Shown here: in pieces, positions 34,461 through 43,349 of the stretch
Position numbering within the stretch: the first letter of the stretch is position 1
Layout of the letters: each line of letters opens with the position of its first letter
Assembly (NCBI GenBank): GCA_910585075.1
Contig: CAJUED010000012.1
Coordinates: 34,554-98,553 of the forward strand
Origin: an uncultured Lachnospiraceae bacterium
GTDB taxonomy: Bacteria > Bacillota > Clostridia > Lachnospirales > Lachnospiraceae
Length of the DNA: 64,000 nucleotides
Reading direction: 5' to 3'
Notes under the pieces: generated by a model
Told to the model about the DNA's origin: nothing
Databases searched by the model: none
What the model saw: only the letters and a program-made list of their open reading frames with translations
Program-made: the position numbers and the translations under genes

Positions 34461-34768
34461 AACTTAATATCACCTAAACCGTTGATGCGGAGATAACGGT
34501 GATGATGCTCCTACAGAGAGCCCGGATTGCTGAGAACGGGTGGAAAACAAGTCATCAAATGGACCGCTGAGGGTGCAGTGAACAACAACTCAAAGAGTTG
34601 TCATAACTCAGAGAGTTGTTAAGTATTCTGCAACGTGAGGGCATACGTCAGTTGCCAGGGATATGTTGGTATCCTGTTAAGTGTATGGCTCATGCTGTAA
34701 ATCAAGGTGGCACCGCGGATAGTTTATTCGTCCTTGACAGAAATATTTTCTGTCAGGGACTTTTTTTA
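34461..34768 (+). promoter_or_regulatory. T-box leader of the trp operon (tryptophan)
   Basis: Features in order: CAGAGAGCC (GA motif), specifier TGG at 34560-34562 in ATCAAATGGACCGCTGAGGG, a helix with OAAG-like repeats AACTCAAAGAGTTG / AACTCAGAGAGTTG, the T-box AAGGTGGCACCGCGG at 34704-34718, and a terminator at 34730-34767. Uncharged tRNA-Trp pairing with UGG and with the T-box bulge should favour antitermination, inducing trp genes when tryptophan is short. Confidence 0.95.
34730..34767 (+). terminator. Attenuator terminator of the trp T-box
   Basis: GTCCTTGACAGAAA / TTTCTGTCAGGGAC stem followed by TTTTTTT, 100 nt before trpE. Confidence 0.93.
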
Positions 34769-34867
34769 TGCACAGGGGTGCGCACATGCAAAATTGCGTG
34801 GGAAGATTGTCATCAGAACCGACAGGCCCCGTGCGGTGAGACTCGATTGCACCGGAAAGGAGAAATT

Positions 34868-36322
34868 ATGATTCAACCCAAACTTCATGTACTGAAAGAA
34901 TTAAGCTTACAAAATGAATATCGGACTGCTCCGGTTAGTATGGAAATTCTGTCAGACATCAGAACCCCCATAGAAGTCCTTAAAATTCTTAAAAATATTT
35001 CCGGCCACTGCTATCTTCTTGAGTCGGTTTCCGACCACGAAAAGTGGGGGCGTTACACCTTTTTAGGTTACAATCCCAGCCTTGAAATTACCTGCCAGGA
35101 CGGCCTGATGAAGGCAGGCGCCCTCACTTTTGAGACAAAAGAGCCCGGAAAATATATCCGCCAGATCATTGCAGAGCACAAAAGCCCCAGATTTCCTTAT
35201 CTTCCACCCTTTGCCGGAGGACTGGTAGGATATTTCTCCTACGATTATTTAAAATATGCGGAGCCTTCTCTGCTGCTTGATGCTGATGACACGGAGGGCT
35301 TCAAGGATGTGGACTTAATGCTTTTTGACAAAGTGATCGCCTTTGACAACTTCAGGCAAAAAATTATATTGATTGTCAACATCCGTCTCGACAACCTTGA
35401 AACGGAATATAACCGGGCTGTCCTTGAATTAAATCAGCTGGCGGACTTAATCAGGCACGGCAGTCCTGCTGCCGACGAGCCCGGCAGATGCACCACTGAT
35501 TTTCTTCCTCTTTTCAATAAAGAAGAATACTGCTCCATGGTGGAAAAAGCAAAACACCATATCAGAGAAGGGGATATCTTTCAGATTGTTCTCTCCAACC
35601 GTCTGGAGGCCGGTTTTGAAGGAAGTCTTTTAAACACTTACCGTATCCTCCGCACATTAAACCCTTCTCCTTACATGTTTTATTTTTCCGGCAGTGACCT
35701 GGAAGTGGCGGGCGCCTCCCCCGAAACCCTGGTTAAGCTGGAAAACGGTATCCTCCACACCTTCCCCCTGGCGGGCACAAGTCCCCGGGGGGCAAGCGAA
35801 GAAGAAGATAAAATACTGGAAGAAAAGCTTCTCGCCGACCCAAAGGAACTGGCGGAGCATAATATGCTGGTAGACCTTGGCAGAAACGATATCGGAAAAA
35901 TAAGCAAATTTGGAACTGTGGCGGTGGAAAAGTATCTTTCCATAGAAAGATATTCCCATGTTATGCATATAGGCTCCACGGTCCGGGGTGAAATACGTAA
36001 AGACGCGGACGCCCTCTCCGCCATAGATGCCATCCTGCCTGCGGGAACCCTTTCCGGAGCCCCGAAAATCAGGGCCTGCCAGCTGATAAACGATTTGGAA
36101 AATAATAAACGGGGCATTTATGGCGGCGCCATAGGTTATCTGGATTTCACAGGGAACCTTGATACCTGTATTGCAATCCGCATCGCCTACAAAAAGAACG
36201 GCAAAGTTTTTGTCCGAAGCGGCGCAGGTATTGTGGCGGATTCTATTCCCGAAAAAGAATATCAGGAATGCTTAAACAAGGCCGCCGCCGTTGTTAAAGC
36301 CCTGCAACAGGAGGTGGATTAA
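34868..36322 (+). CDS. trpE: Anthranilate synthase component I
   Basis: 484-residue chorismate-using subunit. Visible signatures: DIFQIVLSNRLE, PSPYMFYFSG, ASPETLVKLENG, FPLAGTSPRG, DLGRNDIGKI, FPAG-type segment ILPAGTLSGAPKIRA and the C-terminal IRSGAGIV-like VRSGAGIVADS. Start MIQPKLHVLKEL has AAAGGAG 5 nt upstream; the open frame extends back through the T-box, which is not coding. First gene of the complete trpEGDCFBA operon. Confidence 0.97.
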   Translation: MIQPKLHVLKELSLQNEYRTAPVSMEILSDIRTPIEVLKILKNISGHCYLLESVSDHEKWGRYTFLGYNPSLEITCQDGLMKAGALTFETKEPGKYIRQIIAEHKSPRFPYLPPFAGGLVGYFSYDYLKYAEPSLLLDADDTEGFKDVDLMLFDKVIAFDNFRQKIILIVNIRLDNLETEYNRAVLELNQLADLIRHGSPAADEPGRCTTDFLPLFNKEEYCSMVEKAKHHIREGDIFQIVLSNRLEAGFEGSLLNTYRILRTLNPSPYMFYFSGSDLEVAGASPETLVKLENGILHTFPLAGTSPRGASEEEDKILEEKLLADPKELAEHNMLVDLGRNDIGKISKFGTVAVEKYLSIERYSHVMHIGSTVRGEIRKDADALSAIDAILPAGTLSGAPKIRACQLINDLENNKRGIYGGAIGYLDFTGNLDTCIAIRIAYKKNGKVFVRSGAGIVADSIPEKEYQECLNKAAAVVKALQQEVD

Positions 36323-36900
36323 TGATTTTACTGATTGATAATTATGACAGCTTTTCCTACAACCTGTATCAAATGACAGGCTCCATAAACCCTGACATAA
36401 AGGTTATCCGAAACAATGCCGCCACCGCTCGGGAAATTCAGGAAATGAAACCGGAGGCAATCATTCTTTCCCCTGGGCCTGGAAGACCGGAGGAGGCCGG
36501 TGTCTGCATGGATGTTGTCAGAGAGCTTGGAGATAAAATACCTGTTTTAGGCGTATGCCTTGGCCACCAGGTTATTTGCACGGCCTACGGCGGAACCGTC
36601 TCCTATGCAAAGCAGCTGATGCACGGGAAGCAGTCTCTGACCAGCCTTGCCCGTGACTGTCCGATTTTTCATGGTCTTCCCGAGACTATTTTGGTTGCCA
36701 GATATCACTCTCTGGCCCTTCTTGAGGAAACCCTTCCTCCCTGCCTTTCCATTACCGGCAGAGCGGATGACGGTGAGGTAATGGCGGTCCGTCATAAGGA
36801 ATTCCCCGTTTACGGCCTGCAATTTCATCCCGAATCCATACTGACGCCGGAAGGCGGTGCCATTATCAAAAATTTTCTGGAGCAGGTTAAATCCATATAA
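36322..36900 (+). CDS. trpG: Anthranilate synthase component II (glutamine amidotransferase)
   Basis: 192-residue class I glutamine amidotransferase supplying ammonia to TrpE. Catalytic Cys in GVCLGHQ, His and Glu in LQFHPESI. The ATG shares one base with the trpE stop (TAATG), so translation is coupled. Could also serve PabB if no pabA exists. Confidence 0.96.
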   Translation: MILLIDNYDSFSYNLYQMTGSINPDIKVIRNNAATAREIQEMKPEAIILSPGPGRPEEAGVCMDVVRELGDKIPVLGVCLGHQVICTAYGGTVSYAKQLMHGKQSLTSLARDCPIFHGLPETILVARYHSLALLEETLPPCLSITGRADDGEVMAVRHKEFPVYGLQFHPESILTPEGGAIIKNFLEQVKSI

Positions 36901-36952
36901 ACATGGTTGACATCATATTTAAATCTTACAACTTGAAAGGAGCACACTAAAA

Positions 36953-37972
36953 ATGATCAAAGAAGCCATTGTTAAAATTGTTGACAAACAGGACCTGACC
37001 TACGATGAGGCTTACACCGTCATGAATGAAATTATGAGCGGCGAAACCTCCCCCACGCAAAACGCAGCCTTTTTAGCGGCCCTGTCCACCAAAAGCACCA
37101 AAGCGGAAACCATTGATGAAATCGCAGGCTGCGCCGCCGCAATGCGCGACCACGCAATGAAAGTTGAGCATCATATGAACCTTCTGGAAATCGTAGGCAC
37201 CGGCGGCGACGCATCCCACAGCTTTAACATCTCAACTACCTCGGCCTTGGTTGCCTCCGCCGGCGGTGTGAAGGTTGCCAAGCACGGTAACAGGGCGGCC
37301 TCCTCAGACTCCGGGGCTGCCGACTGTCTACAAGCTCTTGGCGTCAACATTGATTTATCCCCTGAAAAATGTGTGGAGCTTCTTGAAAAAGTGGGTATCT
37401 GCTTCTTCTTCGCACAGAAATATCACACTTCCATGAAATATGTGGGTTCAATCCGCAGGGAACTGGGCATTCGGACCGTATTTAACATTTTAGGCCCCTT
37501 AACCAACCCGGCTTCTCCAAGCATGCAGCTTCTGGGCGTCTATGACCGGTCTCTTGTGGAGCCCCTTGCAAGGGTTCTTTTAAGCCTTGGCGTAAAGCGC
37601 GGCATGGTGGTTTATGGAATGGATAAAATGGATGAAATATCTGCATGCGGCCCTACATTTGCCTGTGAATTCCATGAAGGAAAATATCACACTTACACTA
37701 TTACCCCTGAGGATTTCGGATTAACCTCCTGTAAAAAAGAAGATCTGATCGGAGGCTCACCTGAACAAAATGCCGAGATCACCCTATCCATCTTAAAAGG
37801 TGAAAAAGGGCCCAAGCGCAATGCCGTCCTCTTAAACGCCGGCGCTGCACTGTATATTGCGGAAAAAGCCGATACCCTTGCAAACGGTATTAAGCTGGCC
37901 GGGGAGCTGATAGACAAGGGTTCCGCCCTTGCCAAATTGGAGGAATTTAAAGCTATGAGTAATCTCCCCTAA
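36953..37972 (+). CDS. trpD: Anthranilate phosphoribosyltransferase
   Basis: 339 residues. PRPP-binding GTGGDASHSFNISTTSA, KHGNRAASSDSGAADCL and the LGPLTNPA motif are diagnostic of TrpD. AAAGGAG precedes the ATG. A 157-nt AT-rich gap follows before trpC. Confidence 0.97.
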   Translation: MIKEAIVKIVDKQDLTYDEAYTVMNEIMSGETSPTQNAAFLAALSTKSTKAETIDEIAGCAAAMRDHAMKVEHHMNLLEIVGTGGDASHSFNISTTSALVASAGGVKVAKHGNRAASSDSGAADCLQALGVNIDLSPEKCVELLEKVGICFFFAQKYHTSMKYVGSIRRELGIRTVFNILGPLTNPASPSMQLLGVYDRSLVEPLARVLLSLGVKRGMVVYGMDKMDEISACGPTFACEFHEGKYHTYTITPEDFGLTSCKKEDLIGGSPEQNAEITLSILKGEKGPKRNAVLLNAGAALYIAEKADTLANGIKLAGELIDKGSALAKLEEFKAMSNLP

Positions 37973-38035
37973 AGAGCAGGATTCCTGCAGGGCTTTGCAT
38001 TGCACTTAATTATTATCTGTAATTGTAAAGCTATA

Positions 38036-38102
38036 AGAAGTATTAAATACTTCTCATACATGAAAAATAATATATTATAACTTCTCATTTATGAATAGTA
38101 AT
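38036..38102 (+). repeat. Palindrome and paired direct repeats between trpD and trpC
   Basis: AGAAGTATT-A-AATACTTCT (38036-38054) followed by two copies, 31 nt apart, of ACTTCTCATnnATGAAnA (38049 and 38080). The stretch is AT-rich compared with the flanking genes. Function unknown. Confidence 0.5.
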
Positions 38103-38141
38103 TAAAATATTGATATAACAACTAATTTTATGGTGACAACA

Positions 38142-38927
38142 ATGGAAACTATCTTAGATACTATAGCAGCCTATACAAAAGAAAGAATTAAAAAAAGCAA
38201 AGCGTCGCTCCCTCTTAACGAACTTGCACGCCTTGCCCTCTCCTGCAACTGTGAGACCGGCTTTCCCTTTGAAAAAGCCCTCGCCGCCAAAGGAATCAGT
38301 TTTATATGTGAATGCAAAAAGGCTTCGCCTTCCAAAGGACTGATTGCGGAGGAATTTCCTTATCTTACCATTGCCAAAGAGTATGAAAGGGCAGGCGCTT
38401 CCTGCATCTCCGTATTAACCGAGCCTAAATGGTTTCTTGGAAAGGATGAATACCTGAAAGAAATTTCTGATGCCATATCCATTCCCTGCATCAGAAAGGA
38501 CTTTACGGTGGACGAATACATGATTTATGAGGCAAAACTGCTTGGTGCAAGCGCCGTCCTTCTCATCTGCTCCCTGCTTTCCACGGATACCTTAAGAGAC
38601 TATATTCATATTTGCGACACCCTTGGCCTTTCCGCTCTCGTGGAGGCCCATGATGAAAGGGAAATCTCCTCGGCCATAAATGCCGGGGCCCGTATCATAG
38701 GTGTGAATAACCGAAACCTGAAAAACTTTACCGTAGATATTGAAAACAGCGGCAGGCTGCGCTCTCTGGTTCCCAAAAATATTCTGTTTGTTGCGGAAAG
38801 CGGAATCCGCACCCGGGAGGATGTGAAAGCCCTTGAGGCAGCTCATGTGGATGCCCTCCTAATCGGAGAAACCCTTATGCGCTCCGCCGACAAAAAAGCT
38901 ATGCTGGATGAGCTGCGGGGTTTTTGA
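38142..38927 (+). CDS. trpC: Indole-3-glycerol phosphate synthase
   Basis: 261-residue TIM barrel. FICECKKASPSKGLI, the catalytic EPKWFLG, IRKDFTVDEYMIYEA and VAESGIRT segments are present. I start at METILDT because GGTGA lies 6 nt upstream; an ATG four codons earlier has no ribosome-binding site. Ends shortly before trpF. Confidence 0.95.
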   Translation: METILDTIAAYTKERIKKSKASLPLNELARLALSCNCETGFPFEKALAAKGISFICECKKASPSKGLIAEEFPYLTIAKEYERAGASCISVLTEPKWFLGKDEYLKEISDAISIPCIRKDFTVDEYMIYEAKLLGASAVLLICSLLSTDTLRDYIHICDTLGLSALVEAHDEREISSAINAGARIIGVNNRNLKNFTVDIENSGRLRSLVPKNILFVAESGIRTREDVKALEAAHVDALLIGETLMRSADKKAMLDELRGF

Positions 38928-39044
38928 CCCCCCAATAGCAATTTTCAGGGTCACGCAACTATGATTTTAACCTCTGTCCATGAAACCAACCTATTTTGCA
39001 GACATCAAATTTGCAAACCATCAACAATTTGGAGGATTAAAATA

Positions 39045-39677
39045 ATGGAAATTCCCGTTCCAAAAATTAAAATCTGCGGTCTCAAATCCCCGGAGGATAT
39101 TTCTTATGTAAATGCCTTAAATCCGGACTATGTGGGTTTTGTCTTTATGCAGGGCAGAAAGCGTTATGTTTCCCCCAAAGAAGCCGCATTCTTGAGAGTG
39201 CTTTTAAAGCCCTCCATACAAAGCGTCGGCGTGTTCGTAAATGAACCCCTAAAAAATGTGGAAGCCCTTTTAAAAGATGGAGTCATACAGCTTGCCCAGC
39301 TTCACGGACAGGAAGACGCCGCTTATGCCCGGGAGCTGAAAAGCTTGTGCCACAAACCAGTTATCAAAGCCTTCATAATAAAAAGTAAGGAAGACATTGA
39401 CAGTGCCCTTGCATATCCCTGCGATTATCTGCTCTTAGATGGCGGCCTTGGCGCAGGCAAGGCTTTCGACTGGTCACTCTTTGACTGGTCACTGATGCAA
39501 AATATCAAAAAACCCTTTTTCCTTGCAGGCGGCTTAAACCCCGCAAATGTCAGAGAAGCCATAGAGCTGACCCACCCGTACGGCGTAGACGTCAGCTCCG
39601 GTGTGGAGACCAATAATTGCAAGGATTTTCAAAAAATAGAAGCCTTTATAGAGGCTGTAAAACGCGACGCACTATAA
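39045..39677 (+). CDS. trpF: Phosphoribosylanthranilate isomerase
   Basis: 210-residue TIM barrel. KICGLKSPED at the N-terminus, GFVFMQGRKRYVS, and the C-terminal FLAGGLNPANV and VDVSSGVE motifs identify PRAI. GGAGG precedes the ATG by 8 nt. An in-frame 15-nt duplication gives FDWSLFDWSL at 39465-39494 where a single FDWS is usual; it lies in a loop and need not inactivate the enzyme. Confidence 0.96.
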   Translation: MEIPVPKIKICGLKSPEDISYVNALNPDYVGFVFMQGRKRYVSPKEAAFLRVLLKPSIQSVGVFVNEPLKNVEALLKDGVIQLAQLHGQEDAAYARELKSLCHKPVIKAFIIKSKEDIDSALAYPCDYLLLDGGLGAGKAFDWSLFDWSLMQNIKKPFFLAGGLNPANVREAIELTHPYGVDVSSGVETNNCKDFQKIEAFIEAVKRDAL

Positions 39678-39703
39678 ATTAGGAAGTAAGAAGGAGGATC
39701 ATC

Positions 39704-40894
39704 ATGTCAAATTCGAAAGGACGCTTCGGCGTTCACGGCGGTCAATACATTCCCGAAACCCTTATGAATGCCGTCATTGAACTGGAAGAAGCATACAACC
39801 ATTATAAGGACGACCCTGTCTTTAATAAAGAGCTCACGGACCTGTACAACGAATATGCAGGCCGTCCCAGCTGCCTGTACTATGCAAAAAAAATGACCCG
39901 GGATTTGGGCGGCGCCAAAATTTACCTGAAAAGAGAAGATTTAAACCACACCGGCTCCCACAAAATCAACAATGTCCTTGGTCAGGCACTACTTGCCAAA
40001 AAAATGGGTAAAACCCGGCTGATTGCGGAAACCGGGGCCGGGCAGCACGGCGTTGCCACAGCCACGGCGGCTGCATTACTTGGTATGGAATGTGTTGTTT
40101 TTATGGGCGAGGAGGACACCAAAAGACAGGCCCTTAACGTATACAGAATGCGCCTTTTGGGTTCCCAGGTCATTCCTGTCAAAACAGGGACCGCCACCTT
40201 AAAGGATGCCGTGTCCGAAGCCATGAGGGAGTGGACCAGTCGGATTAACGATACCCATTACTGCCTTGGTTCCGTCATGGGCCCCCACCCTTTCCCAACC
40301 ATTGTCAGAGATTTCCAGGCTGTTATCTCCCGGGAAATCAAACATCAGATTATGGAAAAGGAAGCCCGCCTTCCGGATGTGGTCATGGCCTGTGTGGGCG
40401 GCGGCAGCAATGCCATTGGCACCTTCTACCACTTTATAGAGGATAAAAATGTAAAACTGATTGGCTGTGAGGCCGCCGGACGGGGCATTGACACCTTCGA
40501 AACCGCCGCCACCATCAGCACCGGACGGCTGGGTATTTTCCACGGAATGAAATCCTATTTTTGTCAGGACAAATACGGACAGATTGCCCCTGTCTACTCT
40601 ATTTCCGCCGGTCTTGACTACCCTGGTATCGGCCCTGAGCACGCATGGCTTCACGATACGGGCAGAGCGGAATATGTACCCGTCACCGACGAGGAAGCCG
40701 TAAACGCCTTTGAGTACCTGTCACGCACAGAGGGTATCATTCCCGCCATTGAGAGCGCTCATGCCATTGCCCACGCCATGAAAATCGCGCCTGCTTATGA
40801 CAAAGATAAAATTATCGTCATCACCATTTCCGGACGGGGCGATAAAGATTGTGCCGCTATCGCGCGCTACAGAGGGGAGGATATCTATGAATAA
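39704..40894 (+). CDS. trpB: Tryptophan synthase beta chain
   Basis: 396 residues, TrpB1 type. GGQYIPETLM, the PLP-lysine motif REDLNHTGSHKINN, AETGAGQHGVATATAAA, and the phosphate-binding CVGGGSNAIG are all intact. Condenses indole with serine. AGGAGG upstream. Its last codons overlap the trpA start by 8 nt. Confidence 0.98.
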   Translation: MSNSKGRFGVHGGQYIPETLMNAVIELEEAYNHYKDDPVFNKELTDLYNEYAGRPSCLYYAKKMTRDLGGAKIYLKREDLNHTGSHKINNVLGQALLAKKMGKTRLIAETGAGQHGVATATAAALLGMECVVFMGEEDTKRQALNVYRMRLLGSQVIPVKTGTATLKDAVSEAMREWTSRINDTHYCLGSVMGPHPFPTIVRDFQAVISREIKHQIMEKEARLPDVVMACVGGGSNAIGTFYHFIEDKNVKLIGCEAAGRGIDTFETAATISTGRLGIFHGMKSYFCQDKYGQIAPVYSISAGLDYPGIGPEHAWLHDTGRAEYVPVTDEEAVNAFEYLSRTEGIIPAIESAHAIAHAMKIAPAYDKDKIIVITISGRGDKDCAAIARYRGEDIYE

Positions 40895-41765
40895 CACAAA
40901 AACAGAACTTTTACATACACCGGCCGATTCCGTCGGCTGTCACAGCTGTCGTCAATCTGATTCTCCATGCTGCCGTCAATCCGAAAATCTGGCTCCCGGC
41001 TTACTGATTCGGGAAGCATTCCGTGATAAGAAAGCTTTTATTCCCTTTATCACCTGCGGGGATCCTGACCTTGAAACCACCGAAAAAATTGTCCGTGCCA
41101 TGGCGGAAAACGGCGCCGACCTGATAGAGCTTGGCATTCCCTTTTCCGACCCTACCGCCGAAGGCCCCGTTATACAGGCGGCCAACCTGCGTGCCCTGAC
41201 GGGCGGCGTTACCACCGACAAAATTTTTAATATGGTTAGAAACCTGCGCAAGGATTTGAGTCTTCCCATGGTATTTATGACTTACGCCAACGTTGTCTTC
41301 TCTTATGATGCGGACAAATTTATCCGAACCTGCGCGGAAATCGGCATAAACGGCCTTATCCTGCCCGACCTGCCTTTTGAGGAAAAAGAAGAATTTGATG
41401 ATATCTGCCAAAAATACGGTGTGGCGCTGATTTCCCTGATTGCCCCCACTTCCGCAAACCGGATTGCCATGATTGCAAAAGAAGCACAGGGATTTATCTA
41501 TGTTGTATCCAGTCTTGGCGTGACAGGCGTCCGAAGTGAAATCAAAACCGACATTCCTTCCCTTGTAAAGCTGGTGCGGGAAAATTCTTCCGTCCCCTGC
41601 GCTGTGGGATTTGGAATCTCCACTCCCGAACAGGCCGCGAAAATGGCCTCCATCTCAGACGGCGCCATCGTAGGCTCCGCCATTATTAAGCTGGTGGCCC
41701 AATATGGCCGGAATGCCGCCGGACCGGTGGGAGAATATGTGAAGAAAATGAAGGATGCTATCTAG
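40887..41765 (+). CDS. trpA: Tryptophan synthase alpha chain with Cys-rich N-terminal extension
   Basis: 292 residues. The core starts at about residue 38 (IREAFRDKKAFIPFITCGDPDLE) with catalytic Glu and Asp in LIELGIPFSDPTAEGPVIQ, then FVSSLGVTG-type YVVSSLGVTG. TrpA proteins usually begin only a few residues before this, so about 33 extra residues are present. They contain a repeat (CHSCRQSDS and CCRQSEN) with four cysteines. No alternative ATG, GTG or TTG lies closer to the core. The ATG has GAGGGGAGG upstream and overlaps trpB, so the long form looks genuine. Confidence 0.93.
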   Translation: MNNTKTELLHTPADSVGCHSCRQSDSPCCRQSENLAPGLLIREAFRDKKAFIPFITCGDPDLETTEKIVRAMAENGADLIELGIPFSDPTAEGPVIQAANLRALTGGVTTDKIFNMVRNLRKDLSLPMVFMTYANVVFSYDADKFIRTCAEIGINGLILPDLPFEEKEEFDDICQKYGVALISLIAPTSANRIAMIAKEAQGFIYVVSSLGVTGVRSEIKTDIPSLVKLVRENSSVPCAVGFGISTPEQAAKMASISDGAIVGSAIIKLVAQYGRNAAGPVGEYVKKMKDAI

Positions 41766-41767
41766 CA

Positions 41768-41800
41768 AAAAAGGCTCGAAAACGAGCCTTTTTTTAAAAA
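41768..41800. terminator. Bidirectional terminator between trpA and pgi
   Basis: AAAAAAGGCTCG-aaaa-CGAGCCTTTTTTT, symmetric A and T runs on both sides; ends the trp operon and the convergent pgi gene. Confidence 0.93.
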
Positions 41801-41817
41801 ATATATTTTCATTTTAT

Positions 41818-43164
41818 TTACAGTCTTTTAAGCAGTTCCTCTCTCTGGGCCTCAAATCCCGGCTTACCAAGGAGCGCGAACATGTTCTTCTTGTAGCTCT
41901 CCACACCCGGCTGATTAAAAGGATTCACTCCAAGCAGATATCCGCTTACACCGCATGCAAACTCAAAGAAATAGAACAGCTGTCCCAAATAGTATTCATT
42001 TACTTCGGGAACCGTAACCATCAGGTTAGGCACCTGACCGTCCGTATGCGCAAGGATTGTTCCATTCATTGCACTCTTATTTACGAAATCAACACTCTTT
42101 CCTGCCAGATAATTTAAACCGTCAAGGTCAACCGGTTCTTCCTTCAGAATAATTTCTTCACGGCTGGTTTCAATGTTGATAACCGTTTCAAACATATTTC
42201 TGGAGCCATCCTGAATGAACTGGCCCATGGAGTGCAAATCTGTGGTCAAATCAACGCTTGCAGGGAAAATACCCTTCTGATCCTTGCCTTCGCTCTCGCC
42301 GTAGAGCTGTTTCCACCACTCGGAAACATAATGAACACTGGGCTCATAATTTGCAAGAATCTCAATTCCTTTGCCTTTTCTTAAAAGGATGTTACGGATT
42401 GCCGCATACTTGAGGGCGTCATTCTCCTCAAAGGAAGCTTCCAAAGCTGCCTTGCGTCCTGCCTGTGCCCCTTCCATCAATTTATCAATGTCCGCACCAC
42501 TTACCGCAATGGGAAGCAGGCCTACTGCAGTAAGAACAGAAAAACGTCCGCCCACATCATCAGGCACTACGAAGCTCTCATATCCTTCCTCAGTAGCAAG
42601 ATTCTTAAGGGAACCTCTTGCCTTGTCGGTGGTGGCGTAAATCCTCTTTGCCGCTTCTTCTTTTCCGTACTTTTCTTCCATCATTGCCTTAAACACACGG
42701 AATGCAATGGCAGGCTCCGTGGTTGTACCGGACTTACTGATCATATTGATGGAGAAATCTCTGTCACCAATTACATCCATTAAATGTTTAATATAAGTAG
42801 AGCTGATGGAATTTCCAACAAAGTAAATCTCAGGTGTTTTTCTCACCTCTTTACTTACCGTATTGTAGAAGCTGTGTCTCAAAAATTCAATGGCAGCCCT
42901 TGCTCCCAGATAAGAGCCTCCGATACCAATTACCAGCAAAACTTCAGAATCGCTCTGAATTTTGGCTGCCGCTTTTTTGATTCTGTCAAATTCTTCTTTG
43001 TCATAATCTACGGGAAGATCAATCCACCCAAGGAAATCATTCCCCGCGCCTTCTTTGGAAACCAATAATTCCTTTGCATCCAGTGCCAGTTTCTTCATGG
43101 ATTCCACTTCATGATCCTTAATAAAAGAAGCTGCCTTGGAATAGTCAAATGCTACTTTCTTCAT
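41818..43164 (-). CDS. pgi: Glucose-6-phosphate isomerase
   Basis: 448-residue glycolytic enzyme interconverting glucose-6-P and fructose-6-P. Motifs: VIGIGGSYLGARAAIEF, SKSGTTTEPAIAF, and DVGGRFSVLTAVGLLP, with the C-terminal signature around GVNPFNQPGVESYK. AAAGGAG upstream. Single gene, with its own terminator. Confidence 0.97.
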   Translation of the reverse strand: MKKVAFDYSKAASFIKDHEVESMKKLALDAKELLVSKEGAGNDFLGWIDLPVDYDKEEFDRIKKAAAKIQSDSEVLLVIGIGGSYLGARAAIEFLRHSFYNTVSKEVRKTPEIYFVGNSISSTYIKHLMDVIGDRDFSINMISKSGTTTEPAIAFRVFKAMMEEKYGKEEAAKRIYATTDKARGSLKNLATEEGYESFVVPDDVGGRFSVLTAVGLLPIAVSGADIDKLMEGAQAGRKAALEASFEENDALKYAAIRNILLRKGKGIEILANYEPSVHYVSEWWKQLYGESEGKDQKGIFPASVDLTTDLHSMGQFIQDGSRNMFETVINIETSREEIILKEEPVDLDGLNYLAGKSVDFVNKSAMNGTILAHTDGQVPNLMVTVPEVNEYYLGQLFYFFEFACGVSGYLLGVNPFNQPGVESYKKNMFALLGKPGFEAQREELLKRL

Positions 43165-43349
43165 GTCTTTACACTCCTTTTTATAATATTTTCATTTACA
43201 GCCAATACACGAGACGTGATGGCATTTTGTTCAGTACACCCCGCTGCCGGCAATACTTTGACTCCTTGCACACGACAATCAGCTGGTGCGCAAAGCGCAG
43301 CGGCGTTTGATCCTACCAGTTTTAAGTGTAGCAAATAGCCCCTCGTTTT

